Below are positions 42,413-51,443 of a stretch of 51,892 bases of DNA, in pieces. The notes under the pieces were generated by a model. The model was not told the DNA's origin. It did not search any database and worked only from the letters and a program-made list of their open reading frames with translations. This DNA comes from Acidimicrobiaceae bacterium. Its GTDB lineage: Bacteria > Actinomycetota > Acidimicrobiia > Acidimicrobiales > Aldehydirespiratoraceae. The stretch's first letter is position 1. The number at the start of each line of letters is the position of its first letter. The DNA lies in the NCBI GenBank assembly GCA_009837445.1, contig VXTM01000017.1, positions 1-51,892 on the forward strand, written 5' to 3'. The translations under genes and the position numbers were made by a program.

Positions 42413-43868
42413 ACGCCAGCAAGCGGGCCGCGGCCGCGGCCGCCTGCTGGTAGGCGAGCCGCACTGCGGACGGGGCGGCGTCCGGTGCGGGTTCCACATC
42501 GTCGCCAGCGCCCAGGCCCCAGGCTCCGGCTGCCTCATCCAGACGGAGCCCGGCGTGCTGCGCGGCCTGCACGCAGGCGCCGGCGGCCACGGCCTCCTCG
42601 GCGTCCGGCACCCGTACCGGCGCACCCCAGCAGTCGGCGGCAACCCGGCGGTAGGCGGGGCTGCGGGCCCCTCCTCCGACCAGATGCAGCCGGCCCCCCA
42701 CCGACGCCCCCGCGGCGGCCAGCGCGTCGATCCCGTCCAGCAGGGCGCACACCACGCCCTCGTGGGCGGCCCGGGCCAGGTCGGCCCGCGAGGTGGAGAA
42801 GTCGAGCCCGTACAACGATCCGGTGGCCTCGGGCAGGTTCGGAGTGCGCTCGCCGTCGAGGTACGGCACCATCACCGCGCCGCCGGCGCCGGGAGGTGAT
42901 GAGAGCGCCGCAGCTGCCAGCTCCTCGCGGTCGAGCCCTATCCATCGGGCCACGGCGTCGGTGACCCGGGTGGCGTTGAGCGTGCAGACGAGCGGCAGGA
43001 AGCCTCCGGCCGCGTCGCAGAACCCGGCGACGACACCGCTGGGGTCATGGGTCGGCTCGGAAGACACCGCGTAGGCAGTGCCGGAGGTGCCGAGCGACAC
43101 CGCGATGTCGCCCGGCTGCAGGCCCATGCCCAGGGCGGCCGCCATGTTGTCACCCGTTCCCGCCCCTACCGGAATACCCTCGGGCAAGCCGGTCGCCGCG
43201 GCCGCCGATGCTGTCACCGCGCCCGCTGCCGCGTCGAATGCTCGCACCTCGGGCAGCGTCTCCGCCCACTCGGCTCCGGACCGGCCTCCCACCAGGTCGA
43301 GCAGGTCGGTCCGGTACCGGCCGGCCGCGGTGTCGTACCAACCGGTGCCGGAAGCGTCGCCGCGATCGGTGACGTGGCGGCCGGTCAACCGCATCATCAG
43401 GTAGTCGTGAGGAAGAGCGATGCGAGCGATCCGACTCGCTACATCCGGTTCGTGCTCCACCAGCCAGGCCAGCTTGGTGATGGTGAACGAAGCCACCGGC
43501 ACCGAGCCGCACGCAACGGCCCAAGCATTAGCGCCATAGCGCTCGACCAGGGCCGCCGCCTGGGGAGCCGAGGTCGTGTCGTTCCAGAGCTTGGCCGGGC
43601 GGAGCGGTTCGCCGCCGGCGTCGAGCACCACCAGCCCGTGCTGTTGACCGGCCACCGACACCGCGGCCACGTCGCGAAGCCGCGGCCCGCACTGGGCCAA
43701 CGCCTCGACCAGAGCCTGCCACCAGGCCCGCGGATCCTGCTCGCTGCGGGGCGGGTCGGCGGGCTGGTGGCCGGCCCGGCCTACCGCGGCCAGCTCACCG
43801 GACTCGATGTCGCGCAGCTCGACCTTGGTGGACTGGGTGGAGGAGTCGACCCCCGCGACTAGGGCCAT
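42351..43868 (-). CDS. xylB: Xylulokinase
   Basis: The product is 505 aa, a FGGY-family sugar kinase. It has the N-terminal AGVDSSTQSTKVEL, VSVAGQQHGLVVLDA, SLGTSGTAYAV and the late LHLVGGGARSPAYRRVAADC. It phosphorylates D-xylulose to xylulose 5-phosphate. It lies 16 bp downstream of xylA on the same strand, an operon. The last codons run into the oxidoreductase gene on the opposite strand and the C terminus (GTATGATTDGRSPRPG) looks like an unselected extension. Confidence 0.95.
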   Translation of the reverse strand: MALVAGVDSSTQSTKVELRDIESGELAAVGRAGHQPADPPRSEQDPRAWWQALVEALAQCGPRLRDVAAVSVAGQQHGLVVLDAGGEPLRPAKLWNDTTSAPQAAALVERYGANAWAVACGSVPVASFTITKLAWLVEHEPDVASRIARIALPHDYLMMRLTGRHVTDRGDASGTGWYDTAAGRYRTDLLDLVGGRSGAEWAETLPEVRAFDAAAGAVTASAAAATGLPEGIPVGAGTGDNMAAALGMGLQPGDIAVSLGTSGTAYAVSSEPTHDPSGVVAGFCDAAGGFLPLVCTLNATRVTDAVARWIGLDREELAAAALSSPPGAGGAVMVPYLDGERTPNLPEATGSLYGLDFSTSRADLARAAHEGVVCALLDGIDALAAAGASVGGRLHLVGGGARSPAYRRVAADCWGAPVRVPDAEEAVAAGACVQAAQHAGLRLDEAAGAWGLGAGDDVEPAPDAAPSAVRLAYQQAAAAAARLLASTPAGTATGATTDGRSPRPG

Positions 43869-43884
43869 CAGCTCGCGCCGAGGC

Positions 43885-45216
43885 TCAGCGGACCCGTTCG
43901 ATATAGCGGTTCACCACGTTCTCGAGCGCCTCCTGGCGACCCGAGCGGGGCGCCGGGTCGACTTCGCCACCGGCCACCAGATGGTGCAGATCGACCAGCG
44001 ACCGCTCCCCCGCCATGATCGCCCGGCCCAGGTCGCCGTCCCAGCCTCCGTAGCGGGTGGACCGCAGATCCTCGAGCGCCCGGTCGGCCAGCATGGCCTG
44101 GGCCACCAGCAGCGACCGGGCCAGGGTGTCGATGCCGCCGATATGGCCGTGGAACAGGTCGGTGCGGTCGATGGACTGGCGTCGCAGCTTGGTGTCGAAG
44201 TTGAACCCGCCGGTGGTGAACCCGCCGGCTCGCAGGATCTCGTACACCCCGAGCGCCATCTGGTCCACGGAGTTTGGGAACTGGTCGGTGTCCCAGCCGA
44301 GGCGGTCGTCACCCCGGTTGGCGTCCACCGACCCGAAGATCCCGGCCGCGGCGGCCACCGCCACCTCGTGAGCGAAGTCGTGGCCCGACAGGGTGGCGTG
44401 GTTGACCTCGATGTTGACCTTCACCTCGTCGGCGAGCCCGTAGCGCTGCAGGAAGGCGTGAACGGTCTGGCTGTCGTGGTCGTACTGGTGCTTCACCGGC
44501 TCCTGGGGCTTGGGCTCGATCAGGATGGTTCCGTCGAAGCCGATGGCGTGCTTGTGCTCCACTACCAGCGTCAGGAACCGGCCGAGTTGGTCGAGCTCGC
44601 GGCCCACGTCGGTGTTGAGCAGGGTGTCGTAGCCCTCCCGGCCGCCCCACAGCACGTAGTTGGCGCCGCCGAGGCGGTGGGTGGCCTCCAGGCAGTTGCG
44701 CACCTGGGCGGCGGCCCGGACGAAGACCTCGGGGTTGGGATTGGTGGCCGCGCCGGCCATGTACCGCGGATGCCAGAACAGCCGGGCCGTGCCCCACAGC
44801 AGCCGCACGCCGGTGCGCTCCATGTGGGCCGCGGCCTCTTCCACCATGGCCTCGAGGTTGGCGGTCTCCTGGGCGAACGTGGCGCCCTCGGGTGCGATGT
44901 CGTGATCGTGGAAGCAGAAGAACGGGACACCCAGCTTCTCGAAGAACTCGAAGGCGGCCGCCATCTTGGTACGGGCCGCAGCCATCGGATCCAGCGCCGG
45001 GTCGAGCCACGGCCGGTCGAAGCCGCCGTCGCCGAACACATCGTTGCCGGGCCAGTTGAAGGAGTGCCAGTAGCACACCGCGATCCGCAGATGCTCGGCC
45101 ATGGTCCGGTCGCCCACCATCCGCTCGGCGTCGTACCAGCGGAACGTCAGCGGGTCGTCGCTGTCGGGCCCCGCGTAGCGGATCGGCTCGGGAACCTCTG
45201 TGAAGAACTCGGTCAC
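43885..45216 (-). CDS. xylA: Xylose isomerase
   Basis: The product is 443 aa, a class II xylose isomerase. It has the signature segments [13 protein letters not shown] (catalytic His), [31 protein letters not shown] (metal Glu), [18 protein letters not shown] and [17 protein letters not shown] (metal Asp). It converts D-xylose to D-xylulose, the step before XylB. The start is GTG at 45216. No xylose transporter or XylR is seen in the window. Confidence 0.97.
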   Translation of the reverse strand: MTEFFTEVPEPIRYAGPDSDDPLTFRWYDAERMVGDRTMAEHLRIAVCYWHSFNWPGNDVFGDGGFDRPWLDPALDPMAAARTKMAAAFEFFEKLGVPFFCFHDHDIAPEGATFAQETANLEAMVEEAAAHMERTGVRLLWGTARLFWHPRYMAGAATNPNPEVFVRAAAQVRNCLEATHRLGGANYVLWGGREGYDTLLNTDVGRELDQLGRFLTLVVEHKHAIGFDGTILIEPKPQEPVKHQYDHDSQTVHAFLQRYGLADEVKVNIEVNHATLSGHDFAHEVAVAAAAGIFGSVDANRGDDRLGWDTDQFPNSVDQMALGVYEILRAGGFTTGGFNFDTKLRRQSIDRTDLFHGHIGGIDTLARSLLVAQAMLADRALEDLRSTRYGGWDGDLGRAIMAGERSLVDLHHLVAGGEVDPAPRSGRQEALENVVNRYIERVR

Positions 45217-45263
45217 GGTGCGATACTACGCACGACCACCGGCCGGTCCCGAAGGGGACGCCG

Positions 45264-47087
45264 GTGCTCAAGGCCCGCAACGCTCGCTCAGCCACATGTT
45301 TCTGTAGCGCTACCCGAAATACCGGTTCGGCCACCAAGACGCTGGTCGGTTGCGGCGCGCCCCGACATGCGGCTGGCGCGTTGCTGTTGTTGCTCGCATT
45401 GACTGCAGCGGCTTGCACCAGTGAGTCGCCGACCGACGATGCCGGAACCGGTGAAGGCGATCACATCGAGGAAGGAGCCCCGGAGCAGGTCTCGGTTGTC
45501 GATGCGCCGGACCCATCGGTGACCACGCCCGCCGAACCGACGTTCATCGCGGTGGCGGCCGGGTTCTGGCACACCTGCGCGATCCGGGCCGACGGTGGCA
45601 TCGACTGCTGGGGCGTGAATCAGAGCGGGGTACTCGATGCGCCCGAAGGAGACTTCACGGCCATCTCGGCGGGGCCCGGCCACAACTGCGCCATCAAGAC
45701 CGACGGCAGCATCGAGTGCTGGGGCGCGGACTTCGCGGGCATGACCGACGTCCCCAACGGCGAGTACGTCGCGGTGTCGGCGGGCGCCGGCTACACCTGT
45801 GCCCTGCGCGCCGACGGTGACGTCGACTGCTGGGGCGGCTCCGACACGGAGTTGTTGACGCCGCCCGGAGGGCACTTCACCGCGCTGGCTGCCGGACACG
45901 ACCACGCCTGCGTCCTGCGCAGCGGCGGCACGGTGCTGTGCTGGGGCAGCAACGAACTCGGACAGTCCGACCGCCGGACAGAACGCTTCACCGCCATCGC
46001 GGCGGGCGCCGACCACACCTGCGGGGTGACGCTCGACAGCTCGGTACGTTGCTGGGGCTCCGACTACCTGGGGAAGTCGGACGCTCCCAGCGGGAGCTTC
46101 ACGACACTCGCGGCCGGCGTGGACCACACCTGTGCCCTGCGCCTCGACCGCACCGCCCAGTGCTGGGGATCGAACGCCTACGGCGCAACCCCCGCACCGG
46201 ACGGCCAGTTCCAGACGGTCGCGGCCGCTGCCGACCACAGTTGCGGGCTCCGCACAGACGGCACCATCCAATGCTGGGGCCGGCGCTTCGTAGCGGGAGC
46301 CGAACCGCCCAACGAGGAGTTCGCATCGCTGGTCGCCAGCGGCAACCATACGTGCGGGCTGCGCACCGAAGGAACCGTCGAATGCTGGGGCACAGACCTG
46401 GTGGGCCAGATGGAGCCGCCCGGCGGGCGTTTCAACACGATGGACACCGGGAACTACTTCGCCTGCGGCTTACGCCCGGCGGGGACCATCGAGTGCTGGG
46501 GATACGACCGCTTCGGGGTGCTGGACAGCCCGGGAGGACAGTTCATCGATGTCACCGCCAGCGTCGGGCACGCCTGCGGCCTGCGTGACCACGGCACCGT
46601 CGAATGCTGGGGCTCCAACTCCCACGGACAGACCGACGCCCCCGACGGAACCTCCTTCATTGCCATCTCGGCAGGCAGTTCACACAACTGCGGCATCCTC
46701 CACACCGGCGAGGCCGAGTGCTGGGGAAATCCCCACGCGGGAAGGCTGGACCCGCCGGCAGGAGCGTTCGTCGAGATCGCCGCCGGTGAGAGCCACACGT
46801 GCGCGCTGTGGAGAAACCGAGACGCCCATTGCTGGGGGTCCAACTCGCACGGACAGCTCATCGCGCCCGACAGTGAGTTCATTGCCATCTCCTCCGGAGT
46901 GCACTCGTGCGGGCTGCAGAAGGGTGGCCGGGTCGAATGCTGGGGCTGGACAGAAGCTGCGCCCGCCGGGTCGTTCCGTGACGTCGAGGTGGGCCAGGGC
47001 TACACCTGCGGGCTGCGCCCAGACGGCACCGTCGAGTGCTGGGGCACGCTGCGAGCCCCGCCCGAGGGCGTGACCTACACCGGCTGA
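45264..47087 (+). CDS. RCC1-repeat lipoprotein
   Basis: The product is up to 607 aa. After a hydrophobic signal with a lipobox (LLLLLALTAAAC, Cys about residue 51) and an acidic linker, about 14 repeats of 37 residues fill the rest. Each follows FxAIAAGxxHTCALRxDGTVECWGxNxxGQ. This is the bacterial RCC1/BLIP-II-like beta-propeller repeat, so it should form one or two propellers anchored to the outside of the cell membrane. A Cys pair (HTC..ECW) recurs in every blade and may form disulfides. The function is unknown. The GTG start is uncertain since the signal peptide begins late in the frame. Confidence 0.9.
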   Translation: MLKARNARSATCFCSATRNTGSATKTLVGCGAPRHAAGALLLLLALTAAACTSESPTDDAGTGEGDHIEEGAPEQVSVVDAPDPSVTTPAEPTFIAVAAGFWHTCAIRADGGIDCWGVNQSGVLDAPEGDFTAISAGPGHNCAIKTDGSIECWGADFAGMTDVPNGEYVAVSAGAGYTCALRADGDVDCWGGSDTELLTPPGGHFTALAAGHDHACVLRSGGTVLCWGSNELGQSDRRTERFTAIAAGADHTCGVTLDSSVRCWGSDYLGKSDAPSGSFTTLAAGVDHTCALRLDRTAQCWGSNAYGATPAPDGQFQTVAAAADHSCGLRTDGTIQCWGRRFVAGAEPPNEEFASLVASGNHTCGLRTEGTVECWGTDLVGQMEPPGGRFNTMDTGNYFACGLRPAGTIECWGYDRFGVLDSPGGQFIDVTASVGHACGLRDHGTVECWGSNSHGQTDAPDGTSFIAISAGSSHNCGILHTGEAECWGNPHAGRLDPPAGAFVEIAAGESHTCALWRNRDAHCWGSNSHGQLIAPDSEFIAISSGVHSCGLQKGGRVECWGWTEAAPAGSFRDVEVGQGYTCGLRPDGTVECWGTLRAPPEGVTYTG

Positions 47088-47134
47088 GCGAGGTCCTGTC
47101 CTCGGCTGCGGCGGGAGCCGGGGCATACTGAGTC

Positions 47135-49423
47135 GTGTCTCGGTGGCGGAGGCTCGACGCGGGCCGGATCGCGATTCTGGCTGTGCTCGTCATCGGGACG
47201 ACCGCGTTCTTCACTAGGAGCCAGTGGTCCGGCACGGTCGAGACGGCCGTTGACGTGGCCGTGGATGCCGTGGATGTGGCTGTGGATGTGGCCGTCGACA
47301 GCGCAGTAAACGGCGACGACGCCGGCGAGATCGATCGCACCGAGCTGGTCACCCAGGGCGAGGTGGTCGCTCCGCCAGTGGTGGACATCGAGGACCCCGA
47401 GGACTTCGACGTCGAGACCGAGCGGCTGTACCGCATCGCGCCCGAGAGCGGCTCCCGGGCCAGCTACCACATCATCGAGCGCCTGGGCGGGCTGTCGCGC
47501 ACCACGGTGGGAACCACGGAGGTGATGGCGGGTGAGATCGCGGTGAACCTTGTCGATCTGGCCGCGAGCCGGATCGGTGAGATCGTGGTGAACGTCGAGA
47601 TGTTCCAATCGGACTCCGTGCTGCGGGACAAGCGCATCCGCCACGACTACCTGGCGTCGAGCCACTGGCCCTTCGTGAGGTTCAGACCGACGTCGATCGA
47701 GGGACTCGACGCCGAGTTCGCCGACGGCACCAGCTACGACGTCGCCATCACCGGCGAGTTGACCGTCAAGGAGACAACCCGCACCGAGACCTTCGCCGGC
47801 ACCGTCGTAGTCACACCGGACGCGCTCACCGCAGTCATGTCGGCCACCGTCCTGACCAGCGACTACGGCGTCGGACCCATCAACATCGCCCGGCTGGTGC
47901 ACACATCCGACGAGGTGACCCTGACCTTCGAGATGGTCGCCGGCCGCGTCGAACTCACGTCGGATCCGGCCGGGGACCTGCGCCGCGAGATCCCGGCCGC
48001 CGACATCGCGAGGGGCCGGTTCGCGGCGACCGTGCAGCCGATCCTGGAGACACGCTGCGTGAGCTGCCACACCACCGGAGGCCCGGCCTGGAGCACCCTC
48101 GCGCTAGACACCGCCGGCGACGCAGCCGCCATCGCCGACGACATCGCATTCGTCACCGGAATCGGCTTCATGCCGCCATGGCTGCCGTCGGACCTGAGCC
48201 CCGAGTACGTGCACGAGTGGGCCCTCAGCGACGACGAGAAGGCGGCCATCAAGGCGTGGGCCGACGCCGGGGGTGGTCTCGACGTGCGGCCCAGCACCCC
48301 GCTGGTGGCCCGTTTCCAGGCCATCATCCCGATCGAGGAGGATCAGAAGATCGGCCCCCGCGACGGGCTCTACACCGGCTACTCACGCCCCGACGGCTGG
48401 CCGGTCAAGAAGGACGACTACCGCTGCCAGGTGCACGAGGTGGCCGATCCCGAGGGCGACGGCAACTGGGTCAAGGGCTTCGAGTTCCGGCCCGACGAGG
48501 TGTCGGTGGTCCACCACTCCATCGTCTACCGGGTGCCGGCCGCGGCGGCCGACGAGGTCATGGCCAAGATCGCGGCCGAGGACAGGATCGAGGCCGCCGA
48601 GGGCCTCTCCGACGAGCCGGGATGGACGTGCTTCGGACTGTCGGGGCTCGGCAGCGAAGGCGTGTACTCGATCCAGGGATGGGCGCCGGGCCAGTCCCCC
48701 ACCATCTACCCCGACGGGTACGGCCTCTACCTGTGGCCCGGCGACATGATCGTCAACCAGATCCACTACCACTACGACCACGACACCCCGCCCGACGGCT
48801 CCTGGATAATCCTCGACACCGCCACCGCCGCCGAGGTCGCCGCGGGCATGACTCACATCACGGGCAGCAGCTACCTCACTCCCGCCGAGGTGCCGTGCAC
48901 CCCCGAGGAGGCCGCGGTCGCGGCCGAGCGGGCCGCCACCATTGACGGCTACGTCGACCTGTGCGTGCGGGCCAACGTGCTGGCCGAGATCGGCGAGAAG
49001 TACGACGACTTCGCCCCGCTCATCCCCGGCCTGCTGCTGGCGCAGTGCGGCGGCACCGTCGACGACTACGACGACCTCGACGGCAGCATCGGCTACAGCT
49101 CCTGCGACCTGCCCGCCCGCAACACCGGCACCATCCACACCGTGCTCGGTCACATGCACGAGTTCGGGGCGGCCTACCGCATGACCCTGCATCCCGGCAC
49201 GCCCGAGGAGCGGATCCTGCTCGATATCCCGGTGTGGGACTTCGAGTGGCAGCTCAACTACGAGCCGGTGGAGGACATCCGCATCCAGCGGGGCGACATG
49301 GTCCGCTTCGAGTGCTGGTGGGACCGCACCCTGCTGTACATGCCCGAGCCTCGCTACATCACGTGGAACGAGGGCACCGTCGACGAGATGTGCTTCTCCA
49401 GCATCGCGGTGCTGCCCGACTGA
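47135..49423 (+). CDS. YceI-cytochrome c-copper monooxygenase fusion, membrane anchored
   Basis: The product is 762 aa. An N-terminal helix (IAILAVLVIGTTAFF) is followed by a low-complexity run with repeats of the form AVDVAVDAVDVAVD (about 38-58). A YceI-like lipocalin domain follows (about 90-275: SRASYHIIERLGG, LRDKRIRHDYL, GELTVKETTRTET). A haem c site CVSCH is at about 309. The C-terminal half resembles copper type II ascorbate-dependent monooxygenases, with VVHHSIVYRVP, NQIHYHYDHDTPPDG and TVLGHMHEFGAAYRM as possible copper ligands. It probably oxidises a compound outside the cell membrane with the cytochrome passing electrons. The GTG at 47135 gives a basic start. Confidence 0.82.
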   Translation: MSRWRRLDAGRIAILAVLVIGTTAFFTRSQWSGTVETAVDVAVDAVDVAVDVAVDSAVNGDDAGEIDRTELVTQGEVVAPPVVDIEDPEDFDVETERLYRIAPESGSRASYHIIERLGGLSRTTVGTTEVMAGEIAVNLVDLAASRIGEIVVNVEMFQSDSVLRDKRIRHDYLASSHWPFVRFRPTSIEGLDAEFADGTSYDVAITGELTVKETTRTETFAGTVVVTPDALTAVMSATVLTSDYGVGPINIARLVHTSDEVTLTFEMVAGRVELTSDPAGDLRREIPAADIARGRFAATVQPILETRCVSCHTTGGPAWSTLALDTAGDAAAIADDIAFVTGIGFMPPWLPSDLSPEYVHEWALSDDEKAAIKAWADAGGGLDVRPSTPLVARFQAIIPIEEDQKIGPRDGLYTGYSRPDGWPVKKDDYRCQVHEVADPEGDGNWVKGFEFRPDEVSVVHHSIVYRVPAAAADEVMAKIAAEDRIEAAEGLSDEPGWTCFGLSGLGSEGVYSIQGWAPGQSPTIYPDGYGLYLWPGDMIVNQIHYHYDHDTPPDGSWIILDTATAAEVAAGMTHITGSSYLTPAEVPCTPEEAAVAAERAATIDGYVDLCVRANVLAEIGEKYDDFAPLIPGLLLAQCGGTVDDYDDLDGSIGYSSCDLPARNTGTIHTVLGHMHEFGAAYRMTLHPGTPEERILLDIPVWDFEWQLNYEPVEDIRIQRGDMVRFECWWDRTLLYMPEPRYITWNEGTVDEMCFSSIAVLPD

Positions 49424-49428
49424 GGACG

Positions 49429-50307
49429 ATGAGGGATCGGCTGCTGGGAGCCGTTGAGGCGGGCGGGACAAAGTTCCGGGGGGCGGTGGTGTCCGCGGAC
49501 ATGACCGTCGTGGACTCCGTGCGGGTGCCGACGACGGATCCGGATGCGACCCTGGCGGCCGTCGCGGCGTTCTTCCAGCGGGCCCGGCCGGTGGCTGCGC
49601 TGGGGATCGCCTCGTTCGGCCCTGTCGATCTGGATCCCGACTCGCCCGGCTACGGAGCGCTGGTGGGCACGCCCAAACCGGGCTGGTCGAGCAGCCCGAT
49701 CCTGGGGCGGCTCGCCGATGCCCTCGGGGTGCCCGCCGCCGTCCAGACCGATGTGGAGGCGGCCGCGGTAGCGGAGCAAGTCTTGGGACCGGAGCCCCGG
49801 CCCAGGCGGCTCGCCTATGTGACGGTCGGCACCGGTGTCGGTGCGGCCGTGTCGGTGGACGGAACCCCCTGGCGCGGCCGGCACCACAGCGAGCTAGGTC
49901 ACATCCCGGTGCGCCGTGTCGCCGGCGACGGCTACCCGGGACACTGCCCCTTCCACCGCGACTGTCTGGAGGGGATGGCCTGCGGTCCGGCCATAGCCGA
50001 GCGCTGGGGATTCGAACCCTCCGAGGCCGGTGGACGTGACGACGTCTGGCGGATGGAGGCCGCCTACCTGGCGCAACTCGTGCGGGTGCTCAGCTACTCG
50101 TTCGCCCCCGACCGGATCGTGTTCGGCGGCGGCGTCGGCAGCCATCCCGGCCTGATCGAGATGATCCGGGCGGAGAGCCGCGCCGACCTGGGCGGCTACG
50201 CCGACTACCTGTCAGGCGAAGACGGGTTGATTACCGCTCCCGCCCTGGGAATTGACTCCGGCCTGCTGGGCGCGGCCCTCCTCGCCCGCTCCCTGCTCAA
50301 CCCATGA
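49429..50307 (+). CDS. ROK-family sugar kinase (fructokinase-like)
   Basis: The product is 292 aa. It has the ATP-binding start LLGAVEAGGTKFRGAVV, VTVGTGVGAAV, and the ROK zinc site with ELGHIPVRR then GHCPFHRDCLEGMACGPAI, the variant found in ROK fructokinases (Mak/GmuE). It phosphorylates a hexose at the membrane or cytosol. ATG 49429 lies 5 bp after the preceding gene's stop. The sugar genes xylAB are nearby, but the specificity is not certain. Confidence 0.92.
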   Translation: MRDRLLGAVEAGGTKFRGAVVSADMTVVDSVRVPTTDPDATLAAVAAFFQRARPVAALGIASFGPVDLDPDSPGYGALVGTPKPGWSSSPILGRLADALGVPAAVQTDVEAAAVAEQVLGPEPRPRRLAYVTVGTGVGAAVSVDGTPWRGRHHSELGHIPVRRVAGDGYPGHCPFHRDCLEGMACGPAIAERWGFEPSEAGGRDDVWRMEAAYLAQLVRVLSYSFAPDRIVFGGGVGSHPGLIEMIRAESRADLGGYADYLSGEDGLITAPALGIDSGLLGAALLARSLLNP

Positions 50308-50311
50308 GCCT

Positions 50312-51430
50312 CTAGACCGCCGCGATCTGGCGGCCCAGTTCGGCTAACTGCTCCTCGGCGTGGCCGAGGGTGAGCTCCATATGGCGGGCGGCCAGGAAGT
50401 GGCGGTGCAGGGGGTAGTCGCGGTCGACTCCCACACCGCCGTGGACGTGCACCGCGGCGTGCACCACCCGGAAGCCGCCCTCGCTGGCCCAGTACTTGGC
50501 GATCGCGATCTCCCGGTCGGCGGGCAGGCCGGCCGACAGGCGCCAAGCAGCCTGGTAGGCGGTCAGCCAGATCGCCTCGGAGTCGATGTAGGAGTCGCCT
50601 GCCCGCTGGCTCACCGCCTGGAAGGTGGCGATGGGCCGGTCGAACTGGTGGCGCTGCTTGGCGTAGCCGGCGGTCATCTCGATGGCAGCCCGGGCCGCTC
50701 CGGCCATCATCATGCACAGCCCCACATTGGCGTGCCGCTCTATGAAGCGGACGATCTCCGCACCGTCGGATACACCGCCGCCGAGCAGCGCGTCGACTCC
50801 GACCCGCACTCCCGACAGTTCGAAGCGGGCCTCCGGGCGGCCGGTCGTCACCTCCACCGCCAAGCGCTTGAGACCGTCGGCGCCGGTCGGCACGATGAAC
50901 ACGCCGACCTCGCCGCGGTCGAGACGGGCCGGAACCAGCGCGACGTCGGCGTCGAGGCCGCCCGCGACCAGGACCTTGGTGCCGTCGAGCGTGAAGGCGC
51001 CGTTGTCGGCCCGTGCCGACGTGGTCGGCTCATCCGGGTCGGTGCCGTCCTCAGCGAAGGCTGCGCACGCCAGCACCGACCCGTCGGCCAGGCCCGGAAG
51101 CCAGGAGGCCTGCTGGCTCTCGGTGCCGTAGGCGGCGATCGGCATGGCTCCCATCACCGCGGTGGTCAGCAGCGGTACGGGCGAGGCGTGGCGGCCCACC
51201 TCCTCCAGGGCCACCGCGATGGCCAGGAATCCCAGACCGAGGCCGCCGTGTGCTTCAGGAACGATGGCTCCGGCGACGCCGGTTCCGGCCAGCGCGGCCC
51301 ACGCTTTGCGGTCGACGTGGTCGCCCTCGGCGACGAGAGCCTTCAGGCGCTCGTGCGACGACATGTCATCGAGGACCTGCGCGGTCAGGTCCCGGATGGC
51401 CTGCTCCTCCTCGCCTAGCTCGAAGTCCAT
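50312..51430 (-). CDS. Acyl-CoA dehydrogenase 3
   Basis: The product is 372 aa. It begins MDFELGEEEQAIRDLTAQVL and contains GAIVPEAHGGLGLGFLAIAV, FTLDGTKVLVAGGLD and the C-terminal YAKQRHQFDRPIATFQAVSQ and VHVHGGVGVDRDYPLHRHF. This is the short or diverged subunit type that pairs with a partner dehydrogenase, as in actinobacterial heteromeric FadE enzymes. The partner is likely the gene immediately upstream (51444-), 13 bp away. Confidence 0.93.
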   Translation of the reverse strand: MDFELGEEEQAIRDLTAQVLDDMSSHERLKALVAEGDHVDRKAWAALAGTGVAGAIVPEAHGGLGLGFLAIAVALEEVGRHASPVPLLTTAVMGAMPIAAYGTESQQASWLPGLADGSVLACAAFAEDGTDPDEPTTSARADNGAFTLDGTKVLVAGGLDADVALVPARLDRGEVGVFIVPTGADGLKRLAVEVTTGRPEARFELSGVRVGVDALLGGGVSDGAEIVRFIERHANVGLCMMMAGAARAAIEMTAGYAKQRHQFDRPIATFQAVSQRAGDSYIDSEAIWLTAYQAAWRLSAGLPADREIAIAKYWASEGGFRVVHAAVHVHGGVGVDRDYPLHRHFLAARHMELTLGHAEEQLAELGRQIAAV

Positions 51431-51443
51431 CGGTCGGTACCTG

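Noticed and set aside
40445..42643. 732-codon minus-strand frame
   Set aside because: Shadow of acyl-CoA dehydrogenase and oxidoreductase genes in GC-rich DNA.
50009..50026. tRNA T-arm-like sequence gattcgaaccctcc
   Set aside because: It lies inside the ROK kinase reading frame (GFEPSEAGG) with no cloverleaf around it.
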